Source: Feifania hominis
GTDB lineage: Bacteria > Bacillota > Clostridia > Oscillospirales > Feifaniaceae
Reading direction: 5' to 3'
Assembly (NCBI RefSeq): GCF_014384765.1
Contig: NZ_JACRSP010000002.1
Span: 558,001-622,000 of the forward strand
DNA length: 64,000 nt
A model generated the notes under the pieces. That model searched no databases, was not told the origin of the DNA, and saw nothing but the letters and a program-made list of their open reading frames with translations. Shown in pieces: positions 50,512 through 59,716 of this stretch (its first letter is position 1; every line of letters starts with the position of its first letter). A program made the position numbers and the translations under genes.

Positions 50512-53328
50512 TTAGGAAACAACGTCCGGAATGACATCGGTGTAGATGAACACAGCAACGATCTTGTCAGAAGCTGCCTCATTGCCCTCGGTGGTCGAAG
50601 CAACAATGTACTCGAAGAGCGGGGCGGTGTTGGAAGCATCATCGCCGATATCTGCAGACATCAGAGAATCCGCAGTTGTCTCAACAAAGCTCTTTCTGTC
50701 GGTCGGATCGCCAGTGACGAGGTAGTATTTAACATCCTCACTGACTCTCGCAGAGACACTCGAGCCAACCTTAACGGTCTTAGCATCAGCGTCGAAAGTG
50801 TTGGCAGTGTAGAACACGATGGTGTTGCCCAGCCAACCCTGGTAAGAGCCAAGGCCATAGCTATCGGCATCGGCAACGGAATCATCCGAGTGCTCGCCAA
50901 CAGTCATATTCGCAGCCGTATCGGCTTTGATCTTGTTGTCAGACTTCTGAACCTCAAATTTGATGAACGAGCCGGCAAGATCCTTAACAGCCTCAGCGGC
51001 CGCACTGTCATCGTAGTTCGCGGTAACGAAATTCGTAGTCTCGCCATCAACCACAATCTTCATGTTGACAGCATAGGTGTCGGTTTCGGTACCAGCGCCG
51101 TACGAAGCACTGACCAGGTAGCCGTACTTGGTGTTGGTGTCAGAGGAAGTCGTGATGGAATCGGCAACCGTGAAGTACATAACTTTCACATAGCTGATTC
51201 CAGAAGCAGCATTCTTGACAGCCTGCTGACCAGCAACCGTGACAGTGGACTCAAAGGAAGGCATGTCGGAGCCCTTGTAGACTTTCACAGTGTCATCTTT
51301 GGTGTTCTTAATAAAGACAACCGTGTCGTCATTCACATGACCCAGAACAGTATCGGACGAGCCAGTGTACAGAGTGTTGTTGTTCTTCTTGTACTCAATC
51401 GCAGCCGCCGGAACCGCAGAAGCAGTCACGCCGTCCGCATGGTCGATCTCTTTGAGATTGGTGATAACGCCGCTGGAGTTGACGGTGTACTCAAAGACTT
51501 TATTCATCGCATATGTGGTGCCCTTGGTGCCGGCATCACTGCCATCCGCGATAGTCCAGCCATCCTCATTGCTCCAGATGAACTTGCCAGCGGTGCCCAG
51601 TTTCTCATTCTCGTCAAGATTGCTGTCGGGGAACTTGACATCAAAGGTCTTGGAAGTACCGTCAGCCAGTGTACCGGTCAGAGTTCCACCAGTGATTTCA
51701 TCCCAGTTGTTGGTCTTAGTCGCAACATCTGTGACATAGACATACTTGGTCTCAGTGGACTCGGAGACACGCTCAGCGTCAACCAGATAACCATTGTGGT
51801 TGAAAGTCAGGTTGAACTCTTTGTTGAAGTCGTTATTGGTCAGAGCAGCAATCGCGGCATTGGCAACGTAAGTTGTGTCGCCCAGCACGTAGCTGTTCGC
51901 ATCGGAACCAAAGCCCTTAAAGACAACATTCTCAATGATGTTGGCTTTCTCAACCGTGTACTTGTTGACAGGATCTTTCTCAACGAGAGTGGAAAGTCTG
52001 TTGAAGTAGACGATATCATCTTTCGCGTAGTTGCTGTAGATCGAGACATTCTTCATGTCAACGCTGCCCGCGCCGAAGACGATCTTGCTGGCGGTGTTGT
52101 TGACCGAAGTGATCTTGCCTTTCTTATACTCGACAGCAATAACACTCTCGTAGACATCGTCGTTGTTGTTGTCAATGAAAGTGACCACATAATCCTGCTT
52201 GGTAGCACCCTCAACAGCAGCAATAACAGCAGCCGGATTGGCAGTAGCGGTGTAGCTATTGGTGGCAACCGCATTGAAGATCATGAGTTTGGTCTCAGAG
52301 CCGAGGTTGACATCATAGGTGGTGCCGTTGACTTTATAGGTCTCTTTACCAGCCGTTTTATCTGTAAACGTACCGCCGCCGGCCAGCTGCAGGGAAGCGC
52401 CGTCGTTGATGGTGAAGTTTGCAACGTCATCGCCAGAATCATAGGAACCGTTGTCATTGTTGTCAACATACCACATATCGACTTTCTGGAAGAGCATGTC
52501 GACGCCGGTATCGCACTCAACGGTAACACTTCTGGTCGTGTCGTGGCCATCAGAATCTTTCTCTTCGAGAATGACTCTGGTCTGACCCTCTTCGGTCAGA
52601 GTGCCAACGCCAGTGACAGCATTGGAGGAGTCAACGATCGTGCCGGAAACTTTCTTGATGTTGAAAGTGCCCTCAGCAAGAGTGTACTTGATCAGGTTGC
52701 CGTTGCCATCTTTGGCCGCGTTGTAGTAGCAGTCAGAGAACAGAGCGTTGTAGCCCATACGGGAGACAACGTGTCTGACAGCAGCATCGTCAGCGCTAAA
52801 ATCAGCAACATTCTTAAAGAGGTTGATGGTCTTTCTCTCGGCGAGATCAATGTAGTCATAGGGGAAATCGAGGGGCTGACCATTCGCCTTGGTCTGGGAA
52901 TAGCCCAGAGCGACAACCAGCATCTTGGCCGCTTCAGCCATGGTGACGTTGTTGTCCGGCTTAAAGGTGCCATCCGGATAACCGCCGATGATGTTGTTGT
53001 TGGTCGCCCAGTTGACATAACCGGAAGCCCAGTGATTGGCCGGGACATCGGAGAATTTGGTAGCGCCGTTGTAGCGGTTCGCATTCTCGTTGCCGGTCAT
53101 CAGGCGGTAAACAACAGCCGCGAACTCGGAACGCTTGATGGTGCCGTCCGGATCGAAGTTGTTGTTCTCTTTGCCTTGCAGGATCTTAAGGGAGTTGAGC
53201 AGATTGATCGCCGGAGCGTCACTGTCAGTCACCTTAACATCGTTGAAGGCGGCGCCGGTCATGACGATCAGGCTCAGGGAAAGAGCCATAACCAGAACCA
53301 GCGCGAGAACTTTTTTCAAGTTTCTCAT
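50512..53328 (-). CDS. S-layer protein with SLH domains
   Basis: The 938-residue exported protein has a signal peptide (MRNLKKVLALVLVMALSLSL, cut near TGAAF) and three N-terminal SLH domains (about 27-80, FNDVKVTDSDAPAINLLNSL to RSEFAAVVYRL; about 88-143, FSDVPANHWASGYVNWA to TMAEAAKMLVVALGY; and a weaker third, about 152-200). The rest (about 200-938) is a Thr/Asn/Asp/Val/Lys-rich, beta-strand repetitive surface region with no enzyme motif. The base composition is lower in GC and the codon use more uniform than in the neighbours, as expected for a very highly expressed gene. Its own promoter, leader and terminator make it monocistronic. It probably forms the main S-layer or a major wall-associated protein. 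Confidence 0.92.
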   Translation of the reverse strand: MRNLKKVLALVLVMALSLSLIVMTGAAFNDVKVTDSDAPAINLLNSLKILQGKENNNFDPDGTIKRSEFAAVVYRLMTGNENANRYNGATKFSDVPANHWASGYVNWATNNNIIGGYPDGTFKPDNNVTMAEAAKMLVVALGYSQTKANGQPLDFPYDYIDLAERKTINLFKNVADFSADDAAVRHVVSRMGYNALFSDCYYNAAKDGNGNLIKYTLAEGTFNIKKVSGTIVDSSNAVTGVGTLTEEGQTRVILEEKDSDGHDTTRSVTVECDTGVDMLFQKVDMWYVDNNDNGSYDSGDDVANFTINDGASLQLAGGGTFTDKTAGKETYKVNGTTYDVNLGSETKLMIFNAVATNSYTATANPAAVIAAVEGATKQDYVVTFIDNNNDDVYESVIAVEYKKGKITSVNNTASKIVFGAGSVDMKNVSIYSNYAKDDIVYFNRLSTLVEKDPVNKYTVEKANIIENVVFKGFGSDANSYVLGDTTYVANAAIAALTNNDFNKEFNLTFNHNGYLVDAERVSESTETKYVYVTDVATKTNNWDEITGGTLTGTLADGTSKTFDVKFPDSNLDENEKLGTAGKFIWSNEDGWTIADGSDAGTKGTTYAMNKVFEYTVNSSGVITNLKEIDHADGVTASAVPAAAIEYKKNNNTLYTGSSDTVLGHVNDDTVVFIKNTKDDTVKVYKGSDMPSFESTVTVAGQQAVKNAASGISYVKVMYFTVADSITTSSDTNTKYGYLVSASYGAGTETDTYAVNMKIVVDGETTNFVTANYDDSAAAEAVKDLAGSFIKFEVQKSDNKIKADTAANMTVGEHSDDSVADADSYGLGSYQGWLGNTIVFYTANTFDADAKTVKVGSSVSARVSEDVKYYLVTGDPTDRKSFVETTADSLMSADIGDDASNTAPLFEYIVASTTEGNEAASDKIVAVFIYTDVIPDVVS

Positions 53329-53383
53329 GTTAGAAATTCCTCCTTCAAAATTTCGCGGGTATCCCCGCATTTTTTACAATGGC

Positions 53384-53412
53384 AGTATATCGCATCGGCC
53401 TGTCCAGCACAA
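53384..53412 (-). promoter_or_regulatory. Promoter of the S-layer gene
   Basis: TTGTGC (53407-53412) and TATACT (53384-53389) are 17 bp apart on the minus strand, giving a leader of about 50 nt. Confidence 0.75.
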
Positions 53413-53427
53413 GCGATTTTATGCCTT

Positions 53428-53445
53428 TGTAACAGAAATGTAACA
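53428..53445 (-). promoter_or_regulatory. Direct repeat upstream of the S-layer promoter
   Basis: TGTAACA occurs twice with an 11-bp period (53428 and 53439); read on the minus strand it is TGTTACA-N4-TGTTACA. It lies about 15 bp upstream of the -35 box and resembles PhoP-type (TTWACA) tandem boxes of OmpR-family regulators. Confidence 0.5.
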
Positions 53446-53454
53446 AACCGGATT

Positions 53455-53482
53455 CCCCACCGAAACTACAGTTTCGGTGGGG
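53455..53482. repeat. Single dispersed hairpin of the array family
   Basis: CCCCACCGAAACT/AGTTTCGGTGGGG followed by GGCCCC is laid out like the second hairpin of the 49.9 kb array units (TCCCC, stem with CGAAAC, then GGGGGCCCC). It stands alone between the S-layer gene and the isocitrate dehydrogenase gene. The rest of this 302-bp gap holds only promoter and terminator signals. Confidence 0.65.
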
Positions 53483-53586
53483 GCCCCGGCCTGCGGGCCG
53501 CTTGGGGGTATCTGAGGGCGCCAGCCCTCTGTGGTTTCATCATAACACATCCGGGGCAAAATGGTTGTTACAATTCGATTACAGGC

Positions 53587-53617
53587 AAAGCGCGCGCCGG
53601 TTGCCGGCGCGCGCTTT
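53587..53617 (-). terminator. Hairpin after the isocitrate dehydrogenase gene
   Basis: A perfect 14-bp stem AAAGCGCGCGCCGG with a TTG loop. The T-run is only three bases long, so its strength is uncertain. Confidence 0.65.
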
Positions 53618-53630
53618 CGTCATTTTAACT

Positions 53631-54800
53631 TTATTTTTTCGCGAGAGCTTCCACCGTCTCGCGCACATAGGCGCCGAACTCCTCGCAGGTGCAGCCCGTG
53701 TCGCGGCCGGTGATCGTCAGGCGGCGCTCTTCAAACATACAGATGTCGAGCGCCCGCTCGAGAAGCGCGGCCCGCTCGCCCCGGCCGATGTGGCGCAGCA
53801 GCATCGCCGCCGCGCGCAGCATGGAGCAGGGGTCGGCGTACTGCGCGCGGCCCTCGGCGACCATGCGCGGCGCGCTGCCGTGAATCGCCTCGAACATGGC
53901 GTAGCGCTTGCCGATGTTGGCGCTGCCCGCCGTGCCCACGCCGCCTTGAAACTCGGCGGCCTCGTCGGTGAGAATATCTCCGTAGAGATTCGGCAGAATG
54001 AGCACCTGAAAGTCGGTGCGGCGCTTGCGGTCGACGAGCTTCGCGGTCATGATGTCGATGTACCAGTCGTCCACGCGGATGCCGGGGTAGTCTTTGGCGA
54101 TCTGCTGGCAGAGATTCAGAAATTTGCCGTCGGTCGTCTTGATGACGTTTGCCTTGGTGACGATGCTCACATGGTCTTTGCCGTTTTTCTTCGCATAGTC
54201 AAAGGCGAGGCGCGCGATGCGCTCGGTGCCCTGGGTCGTCGTCACGCAGAAGTCCACGGCGAGGTCGTCCGTCACGTGTACGCCCCGGCTGCCCACGGCG
54301 TAGCTGCCCTCGGTGTTCTCGCGGAAAAAGGTCCAGTCGATGCCCTCGGCGGGCACCTTGACCGGGCGCATGTTCGCGAAGAGATCGAGCTCCTTTCTCA
54401 TGGCGACGTTGGCGCTCTCGATGTTCGGCCACGGATCGCCCGCGCGGGGGGTGGTGGTCGGCCCTTTCAAAATCACATGGCAGGCTCTGAGCTCCTCGAG
54501 CACGTCGTCGGGAATGGCCTTTCCTACCTCGGCGCGGCGCTCGATGGTGAGCCCGTCGATCTCGCGGAATTCCACTCTGCCCGCCGCCACCTCGTCGGCG
54601 AGCAGAAAGCGCAGCACCCGCTCGGCCTCGGCCGTGATGGTCGGGCCGATGCCGTCGCCGCCGCAGACGCCGACGACGAGCGTATCGAGACTCCCATAGT
54701 CGACAAAATCCTGTTCGGCTTTCATGCGCTCGACGCGCTCGAGCTGCTCGGTGAGCACCTTTTCAAACTGGGCGACAGCGCCCGCAATCTGTTCTCTCAT
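53631..54800 (-). CDS. Isocitrate/isopropylmalate dehydrogenase family (probable isocitrate dehydrogenase)
   Basis: The 389-residue enzyme has the family motifs VVGVCGGDGIGPTI (about 43-55), the substrate loop FRENTEGSYAVGSRGV (about 158), VTKANVIKTTDGKFL, and the metal/cofactor region LILPNLYGDILTDEAAEFQGGVGTAGSANIG. It overlaps the aconitase gene by 4 bp (ATGA), so the pair most likely runs citrate to 2-oxoglutarate. Isopropylmalate or homoisocitrate dehydrogenase activity cannot be fully ruled out by motif reading. Coenzyme preference is not determined. With gdhA it provides glutamate. Confidence 0.9.
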   Translation of the reverse strand: MREQIAGAVAQFEKVLTEQLERVERMKAEQDFVDYGSLDTLVVGVCGGDGIGPTITAEAERVLRFLLADEVAAGRVEFREIDGLTIERRAEVGKAIPDDVLEELRACHVILKGPTTTPRAGDPWPNIESANVAMRKELDLFANMRPVKVPAEGIDWTFFRENTEGSYAVGSRGVHVTDDLAVDFCVTTTQGTERIARLAFDYAKKNGKDHVSIVTKANVIKTTDGKFLNLCQQIAKDYPGIRVDDWYIDIMTAKLVDRKRRTDFQVLILPNLYGDILTDEAAEFQGGVGTAGSANIGKRYAMFEAIHGSAPRMVAEGRAQYADPCSMLRAAAMLLRHIGRGERAALLERALDICMFEERRLTITGRDTGCTCEEFGAYVRETVEALAKK

Positions 54801-56734
54801 GCGTTTTTCCCACTTTCTCTGGTGTAGTTTAAAAGCCCGCCCGCGAGCAGCACCGCCCGCTCGCGCTGCGAGAGCTCGAGCCGCGCTCCGAAGCGGACGC
54901 CGGCTGTCACATTCTCAATTTCCACGCGCTCGCCGCCCGTCCCGGCGCTCTCGCGCAGGCCGCGCAGCACGAGCCGGTCGCCGAGCGTGATGCGGTCGTA
55001 GTCGGCCTCGTCTTCAAAGACCAGCGGCAGAATGCCGGCGTTGACGAGGTTTGCCTTGTGGATGCGCGCGAAGCTCTTGACGAGCACCGCCTTTGCCCCG
55101 AGGTAGAGCGGCACGAGCGCCGCATGCTCGCGCGAGGAGCCCTGGCCGTAGTTGACCCCGCCGACGAGAATGCCGCCGCCCGTGTGTCTCATGCGCTCGG
55201 GGAATTCCTCGTCGCAGCGCGTAAAGCAGTAATTTGACAGATAGGGAATGTTGCTGCGGTAGGGCAGCTGTTTGGTGGTGGCGGGCATGATGTGGTCGGT
55301 CGTGATGTTGTCGCCCACCTTGATGGTGACGGGGGCGTCGATCTCCTCCGGCAGGGGCTTCGCCTCGGGGAACGGCTTGATGTTCGGCCCGCGCAGCACT
55401 TCGACGTCATTGCCGGACTCGGCCGGGGGATCGATGAGATTGTCGTTGACGAGAAAGTGCTCGGGCATTTTGATCTCGACCGGCGCGCCGAATGTGCGCG
55501 GGTCGGTCAATACGCCCGCAACGGCCGAGGCGACCGCCGTCTCGGGGCTGACGAGGTAGACGCTCGCGTCCGCCGTGCCCGAGCGGCCCTCGAAGTTGCG
55601 GTTGAACGTCCGCAGGGACACGCCGCCGCTCTGGGGGGCCTGGCCCATGCCGATGCAGGGGCCGCAGGCGCACTCGAGCACGCGCGCGCCCGCCGCGACG
55701 ATGTCGGCAAGCGCCCCGTTTTCGGCGAGCATGGTCAGCACCTGCTTCGAGCCGGGGGCGATCACGAGCGACACCTCGGGGTGGACGGTTCTGCCCTTGA
55801 GCATGGCGGCGACGGTGAGCATGTCGGCAAGCGACGAATTTGTGCAGGAGCCGATGCAGACCTGATCGACCTTGAGGCCGGCGAGATTTGCGGCCGTGTC
55901 GACGTTGTCGGGGCTGTGGGGCTTTGCCACCAGCGGCTCAAGCGCGCCGAGGTCGATGTCGATGACCCGCTCATAGACCGCGTCGGCGTCCGGCGCGAGC
56001 GGAACATAGTCTCCCTCGCGGCCCTGGGCGCGCAAAAAGGCGCGCGTCGTCTCGTCGGACGGGAAGATGGAGGTCGTCGCGCCGAGTTCGGCGCCCATGT
56101 TGGTAATGGTGGCGCGCTGGGGCACCGACAGCGTGGCGACGCCCGCTCCGCCGTACTCGATCACGCGGCCCACGCCGCCCTTGACCGAGAGAATCGAGAG
56201 CACCTTTAAAATGACGTCCTTGGCCGACACATAGGGCGGCAGGGCGCCCGTGAGGTTGACTTTCACCGTCTTCGGCATGGTGATGTGGTAGGCCCCGCCG
56301 CCCATGGCGACCGCGACGTCGAGCCCGCCCGCGCCCATGGCGAGCATGCCGATGCCGCCGCCGGTCGGGGTGTGGCTGTCGCTGCCGATGAGGGTCTTGC
56401 CCGGCACGCCGAAGCGCTCGAGATGTACCTGGTGGCAGATGCCGTTGCCCGGGCGGGAGAACCAAACGCCGTACTTTTTGGCGACGGTTCTGATGTAGCG
56501 GTGGTCGTCGGCGTTTTCAAAGCCCGACTGCAAGGTGTTGTGGTCGATGTAGGCGACCGAGCGCTCGGTCTTCACCCGGTCGACGCCCATGGCCTCAAGC
56601 TCGAGGTAGGCCATGGTGCCGGTGGCGTCCTGCGTGAGGGTCTGGTCAATGCGCAGGCCGATCTCGGCGCCCGGTTTCATCTCGCCCTCGACGAGGTGGG
56701 CGGCGATGATTTTTTCTGCCAGTGTGTATCCCAT
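54797..56734 (-). CDS. Aconitate hydratase
   Basis: The 645-residue [4Fe-4S] enzyme isomerises citrate and isocitrate. The cluster cysteines are in CIGSCTNSS (about 297) and ECACGPCIGMG (about 360-368). The catalytic SDSHTPTGGGIG motif (about 118) and the C-terminal GQGSSREHAALVPLYLGAKAV swivel-domain motif are intact. Its length and layout resemble the compact aconitase A-like form found in many Clostridia. It is followed, with overlap, by the dehydrogenase gene. Confidence 0.95.
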   Translation of the reverse strand: MGYTLAEKIIAAHLVEGEMKPGAEIGLRIDQTLTQDATGTMAYLELEAMGVDRVKTERSVAYIDHNTLQSGFENADDHRYIRTVAKKYGVWFSRPGNGICHQVHLERFGVPGKTLIGSDSHTPTGGGIGMLAMGAGGLDVAVAMGGGAYHITMPKTVKVNLTGALPPYVSAKDVILKVLSILSVKGGVGRVIEYGGAGVATLSVPQRATITNMGAELGATTSIFPSDETTRAFLRAQGREGDYVPLAPDADAVYERVIDIDLGALEPLVAKPHSPDNVDTAANLAGLKVDQVCIGSCTNSSLADMLTVAAMLKGRTVHPEVSLVIAPGSKQVLTMLAENGALADIVAAGARVLECACGPCIGMGQAPQSGGVSLRTFNRNFEGRSGTADASVYLVSPETAVASAVAGVLTDPRTFGAPVEIKMPEHFLVNDNLIDPPAESGNDVEVLRGPNIKPFPEAKPLPEEIDAPVTIKVGDNITTDHIMPATTKQLPYRSNIPYLSNYCFTRCDEEFPERMRHTGGGILVGGVNYGQGSSREHAALVPLYLGAKAVLVKSFARIHKANLVNAGILPLVFEDEADYDRITLGDRLVLRGLRESAGTGGERVEIENVTAGVRFGARLELSQRERAVLLAGGLLNYTRESGKNA

Positions 56735-56792
56735 ATTGGTTCAGCTCCATTTCTTTTGCAATTCAGCGCGCGAAAGCGATTTGGTGAATAAT

Positions 56793-56819
56793 CAACATCT
56801 TGCCGGGAGCAAGATGTTG
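56793..56819 (-). terminator. Hairpin between gltX and the aconitase gene
   Basis: A perfect 11-bp stem CAACATCTTGC/GCAAGATGTTG with a 5-nt loop, followed on the minus strand only by ATTATTC. It may weakly end gltX transcripts, and no clear promoter for aconitase is visible, so partial read-through is possible. Confidence 0.55.
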
Positions 56820-56829
56820 ACTTCGGCTC

Positions 56830-58281
56830 TTATGACAGTTTTTCGATGCCCTTTTTCACGCGGGCGATGGTCTCGTCGCGCCCGAGGATGTCGGCGAGCT
56901 CCAGCCCGCCGCCGGGGGTGAAGCTCTTGCCCGACACCGCCACACGAAGCGGCCAGAGCACGATCCCATTCTTTACGCCGAGGCGCTCGATCAGGCCGAA
57001 GAGCGCCGCGTGAAGCGCGTCGTAGTTCCACTCGCCGAGCCCCTCGAGCACCGGCAGAATTTCGCGCAGCGACTCGAGCGAATTCTCCCGCGTGGTCTTC
57101 ATCTTCTTGTGGACGAAGAGCTCGGGGTCGTAGTCGGGCAGCGCGTCGAAGAAGTCGACCTGCTCGGGAATGTCGGTGAGAAGCTCACAGCGCGGCTGAA
57201 GCAGCGCGGCGATCTTTTTGTAGTCGCTGCCGCCCTTGACACTCTGGGCGATGTAGGGCCGCGCGCGCTCGGCAAACTCGTCGGGCGTCATGCGGCGGAT
57301 GTACTCGCCGTTGAGCCAGTTGAGCTTGTTGGTGTCAAAAATCGAGGGCGACTTCGAGATGCCGTCGACCGAGAAGACCTCGACGAGCTCGGGCAGGGTG
57401 AAGACCTCCTGCTCGGCCTTGTCGCCCTTGGGACCCCAGCCGAGCAGCGCGATGTAGTTGAGCACAGCGTCCTTGAGGTAGCCCTTGGCGATCAGATCCT
57501 GGTAGGAGGCGTCGCCGTTTCGCTTGGAGAGCTTGTGGCTCTGGTCTTTCATGACCGGCGGGCAGTGGATGTAGGCCGGAATCTCCCAGCCGAACGCCTC
57601 GTAGAGCAGATTGTACTTCGGCGAGCTCGAGAGATACTCCGCCCCGCGGATGACGTGGGAGATCTCCATGAGGTGGTCGTCGACCACGTTTGCGAAGTTG
57701 TAGGTTGGCAGCCCGTCGGACTTGATGAGAATGCCGTCGTCGAGCGTGGCGTTGTCGACGGTGATCTTCCCGTAGACCATGTCGTCAAACGTGGTCTGGC
57801 CCTCGGGGATCTTCTGGCGGATGACATAGGGCACGCCCGCGGCGAGCTTTTCGTCGATTTCGGCCTGTGAGAGATTGCGGCAGTGGCCGTCGTACTTGTG
57901 GGGCACCTTTGACGCCTCGTGCACGCGGCGCAGCTCCTCGAGGCGGTCCTTGTCGCAGAAGCAGTAGTAGGCCGCGCCTTTCTCAATGAGCTCTTTGGCA
58001 TATTTGAGATAGATGTCGCGCCGCTCGGTCTGGATGTAGGGGCCGTAGCCGCCGCCGATGTCGGGGCCCTCGTCCCACAGCAGACCGGTCTCGCGCAGGG
58101 TGTTGTAGATGATGTCGAGCGCACCCTCAACCTGGCGTTCCTGGTCGGTGTCCTCAATGCGCAGCAGGAAGCTGCCCCCGTTCGATTTCGCCACGAGGTA
58201 GGCGTAGAGCGCCGTGCGCAGGTTGCCCACATGCATATAGCCCGTCGGGCTCGGGGCAAAGCGGGTACGTACTGTTTTCAA
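56830..58281 (-). CDS. gltX: Glutamate-tRNA ligase
   Basis: The 483-residue class I aminoacyl-tRNA synthetase has the HIGH-like motif RFAPSPTGYMHVGNLRTAL (about 4-22), and its KMSKS loop reads HKLSKRNGD (about 248). An anticodon-binding helical domain completes it. TTG at 58281 is chosen because AGAGG then has eight-base spacing; the GTG three codons upstream sits next to the ribosome site. It charges tRNA-Glu (and tRNA-Gln if GatCAB is used). Confidence 0.96.
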   Translation of the reverse strand: MKTVRTRFAPSPTGYMHVGNLRTALYAYLVAKSNGGSFLLRIEDTDQERQVEGALDIIYNTLRETGLLWDEGPDIGGGYGPYIQTERRDIYLKYAKELIEKGAAYYCFCDKDRLEELRRVHEASKVPHKYDGHCRNLSQAEIDEKLAAGVPYVIRQKIPEGQTTFDDMVYGKITVDNATLDDGILIKSDGLPTYNFANVVDDHLMEISHVIRGAEYLSSSPKYNLLYEAFGWEIPAYIHCPPVMKDQSHKLSKRNGDASYQDLIAKGYLKDAVLNYIALLGWGPKGDKAEQEVFTLPELVEVFSVDGISKSPSIFDTNKLNWLNGEYIRRMTPDEFAERARPYIAQSVKGGSDYKKIAALLQPRCELLTDIPEQVDFFDALPDYDPELFVHKKMKTTRENSLESLREILPVLEGLGEWNYDALHAALFGLIERLGVKNGIVLWPLRVAVSGKSFTPGGGLELADILGRDETIARVKKGIEKLS

Positions 58282-58318
58282 CCAAAACACCTCTTACTTC
58301 CTTATCAAATTACACTTT

Positions 58319-58347
58319 AGTTTACTTTCTGGCGGCCCGCTTGTCAA
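58319..58347 (-). promoter_or_regulatory. Promoter of gltX
   Basis: TTGACA (58342-58347) and TAAACT (58319-58324) are 17 bp apart on the minus strand. Confidence 0.82.
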
Positions 58348-58441
58348 GGCGCGGGCCGCGCTCACGGGTCGCGCGCGCCCGGTTTGTGAAATTCGCCCCA
58401 AATTGTGCGGGTTCTCTGCCCCGTTTTGGGGCAGCTTTTCC

Positions 58442-58496
58442 TTGTGCGCGCGGCGCCGTTGTGGTAGACTGAAAAAATAGTAATATACTGTACAGT
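58442..58496 (+). promoter_or_regulatory. Promoter and palindrome before the aminotransferase gene
   Basis: TTGTGC (58442-58447) and TAGACT (58465-58470) are 17 bp apart. ACTGTACAGT (58487-58496) is a perfect 10-bp palindrome downstream of the -10 box and may be an operator. Confidence 0.6.
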
Positions 58497-58511
58497 TTGG
58501 AGTGAAACAAC

Positions 58512-59702
58512 ATGACTTATCACTTTGCGGACAAAATCGCAACGCTCAAGCCCTCTGCGGTCAGAGAGATTCTCAAGTCGGCGAACGCCCCGGGCATGAT
58601 CGCCTTCTCGGCGGGCAACCCCGCGGCCGAGTCCTTCCCGGTGGAGGCCATTCAGCAGGTCACGGCCGACATTCTTGCAAGCCGCTCGAACGTGGCGCTG
58701 CAGTACGGCATCACCGAGGGCTACGCGCCGCTCATTGAGAAGATCACCTCGCGCGACAGGGCCCGCCACCACGTCGGGCGCGACTTTGACCAGACCATCA
58801 TCACCAGCGGCGCGCAGGAGGCCATCGACTTCACGGCGCGCGTGCTGTGCAACGAGGGCGACACCGTACTCTGCGAAAACCCGAGCTTTGTCGGCGCGCT
58901 CAATGCTTTTCGCTCCTACAACGTCAACCTCGTGGGCATTCCGCTCGAGAGCGACGGCCTCGATTTGAACGCGCTGGAACATGCGCTCAAAACCGAGAAA
59001 AACGTGCGTTTTCTCTATGTGATTCCGAACTTTCAAAACCCGGCCGGCATCACGACCTCCCTTGAGAAGCGCCGCGCCATCTATGAGCTGGCAAAGCGCT
59101 ACGGCATCATGATTCTCGAGGACAACCCTTACGGCGAGCTGCGCTTCGCCGGGCAGGACGTGCCCGCGATCAAGTCCATGGACGAGGACGGCATCGTCAT
59201 CTACTGCGGCTCTTTCTCGAAGATTCTCTCGTCGGGTCTGCGCGTGGGCTATGCCACCGCGCCCGCCGCGGTGGTCTCAAAGATGGTCATCGCCAAGCAG
59301 TGCTGCGACGTGCACACGACGCTGCTGTCCCAGATGATCGCCGACGAATTTCTCAGCAACTACGATCTCGAGGCGCATCTTCAGAAGATCCGCGACCTCT
59401 ACCGCGAGAAGAGCTCCTGTATGCTCGCCTGCATCGACGAGCACTTTGACGCGCGCGTCACAACAACCCGCCCCGAGGGCGGCCTCTTCCTCTGGTCGAC
59501 TCTGCCCGAGGGCTGCGACGTGGCGGCGTTTGCGAAGCTGCTGCTCGAGCGCAAGGTCGCCGTCGTGCCGGGGCAGGCGTTTCTGCCGAATGAGAGTGAC
59601 CAGACGACGTCGTTCCGCATGAACTACTCCACTCCGTCGATGGAAAACATCCGCGCCGGCATTGCCATCATCGGCGATGTGATGAAGACTTTTCTCAAAT
59701 AA
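58512..59702 (+). CDS. PLP-dependent class I/II aminotransferase (LysN/MocR-like type)
   Basis: The 396-residue fold-I enzyme has the PLP lysine in YCGSFSKILSSGLRVGY (about 238), the NPxG motif in NFQNPAGIT (about 175) and the LEDNPYGELRF segment with the cofactor Asp (about 205). It starts directly at an aminotransferase domain without a GntR head. It resembles 2-aminoadipate/aromatic/branched-chain aminotransferases; the amino acid substrate is uncertain. It is 14 bp before trpS and probably in one operon. Confidence 0.93.
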   Translation: MTYHFADKIATLKPSAVREILKSANAPGMIAFSAGNPAAESFPVEAIQQVTADILASRSNVALQYGITEGYAPLIEKITSRDRARHHVGRDFDQTIITSGAQEAIDFTARVLCNEGDTVLCENPSFVGALNAFRSYNVNLVGIPLESDGLDLNALEHALKTEKNVRFLYVIPNFQNPAGITTSLEKRRAIYELAKRYGIMILEDNPYGELRFAGQDVPAIKSMDEDGIVIYCGSFSKILSSGLRVGYATAPAAVVSKMVIAKQCCDVHTTLLSQMIADEFLSNYDLEAHLQKIRDLYREKSSCMLACIDEHFDARVTTTRPEGGLFLWSTLPEGCDVAAFAKLLLERKVAVVPGQAFLPNESDQTTSFRMNYSTPSMENIRAGIAIIGDVMKTFLK

Positions 59703-59716
59703 GGGAGGCTTTTGCC

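Noticed and set aside
50503..53628. Very long open frame on the plus strand opposite the S-layer gene
   Set aside because: It is the antisense of a gene with strong compositional bias; it has no ribosome site, no domain and the minus-strand protein has a signal peptide and SLH domains.
56793..56819. Possible T-box or leader attenuator near gltX/aconitase
   Set aside because: Only one simple hairpin is present and no T-box sequence or specifier loop is visible; it lies downstream of gltX, not upstream.
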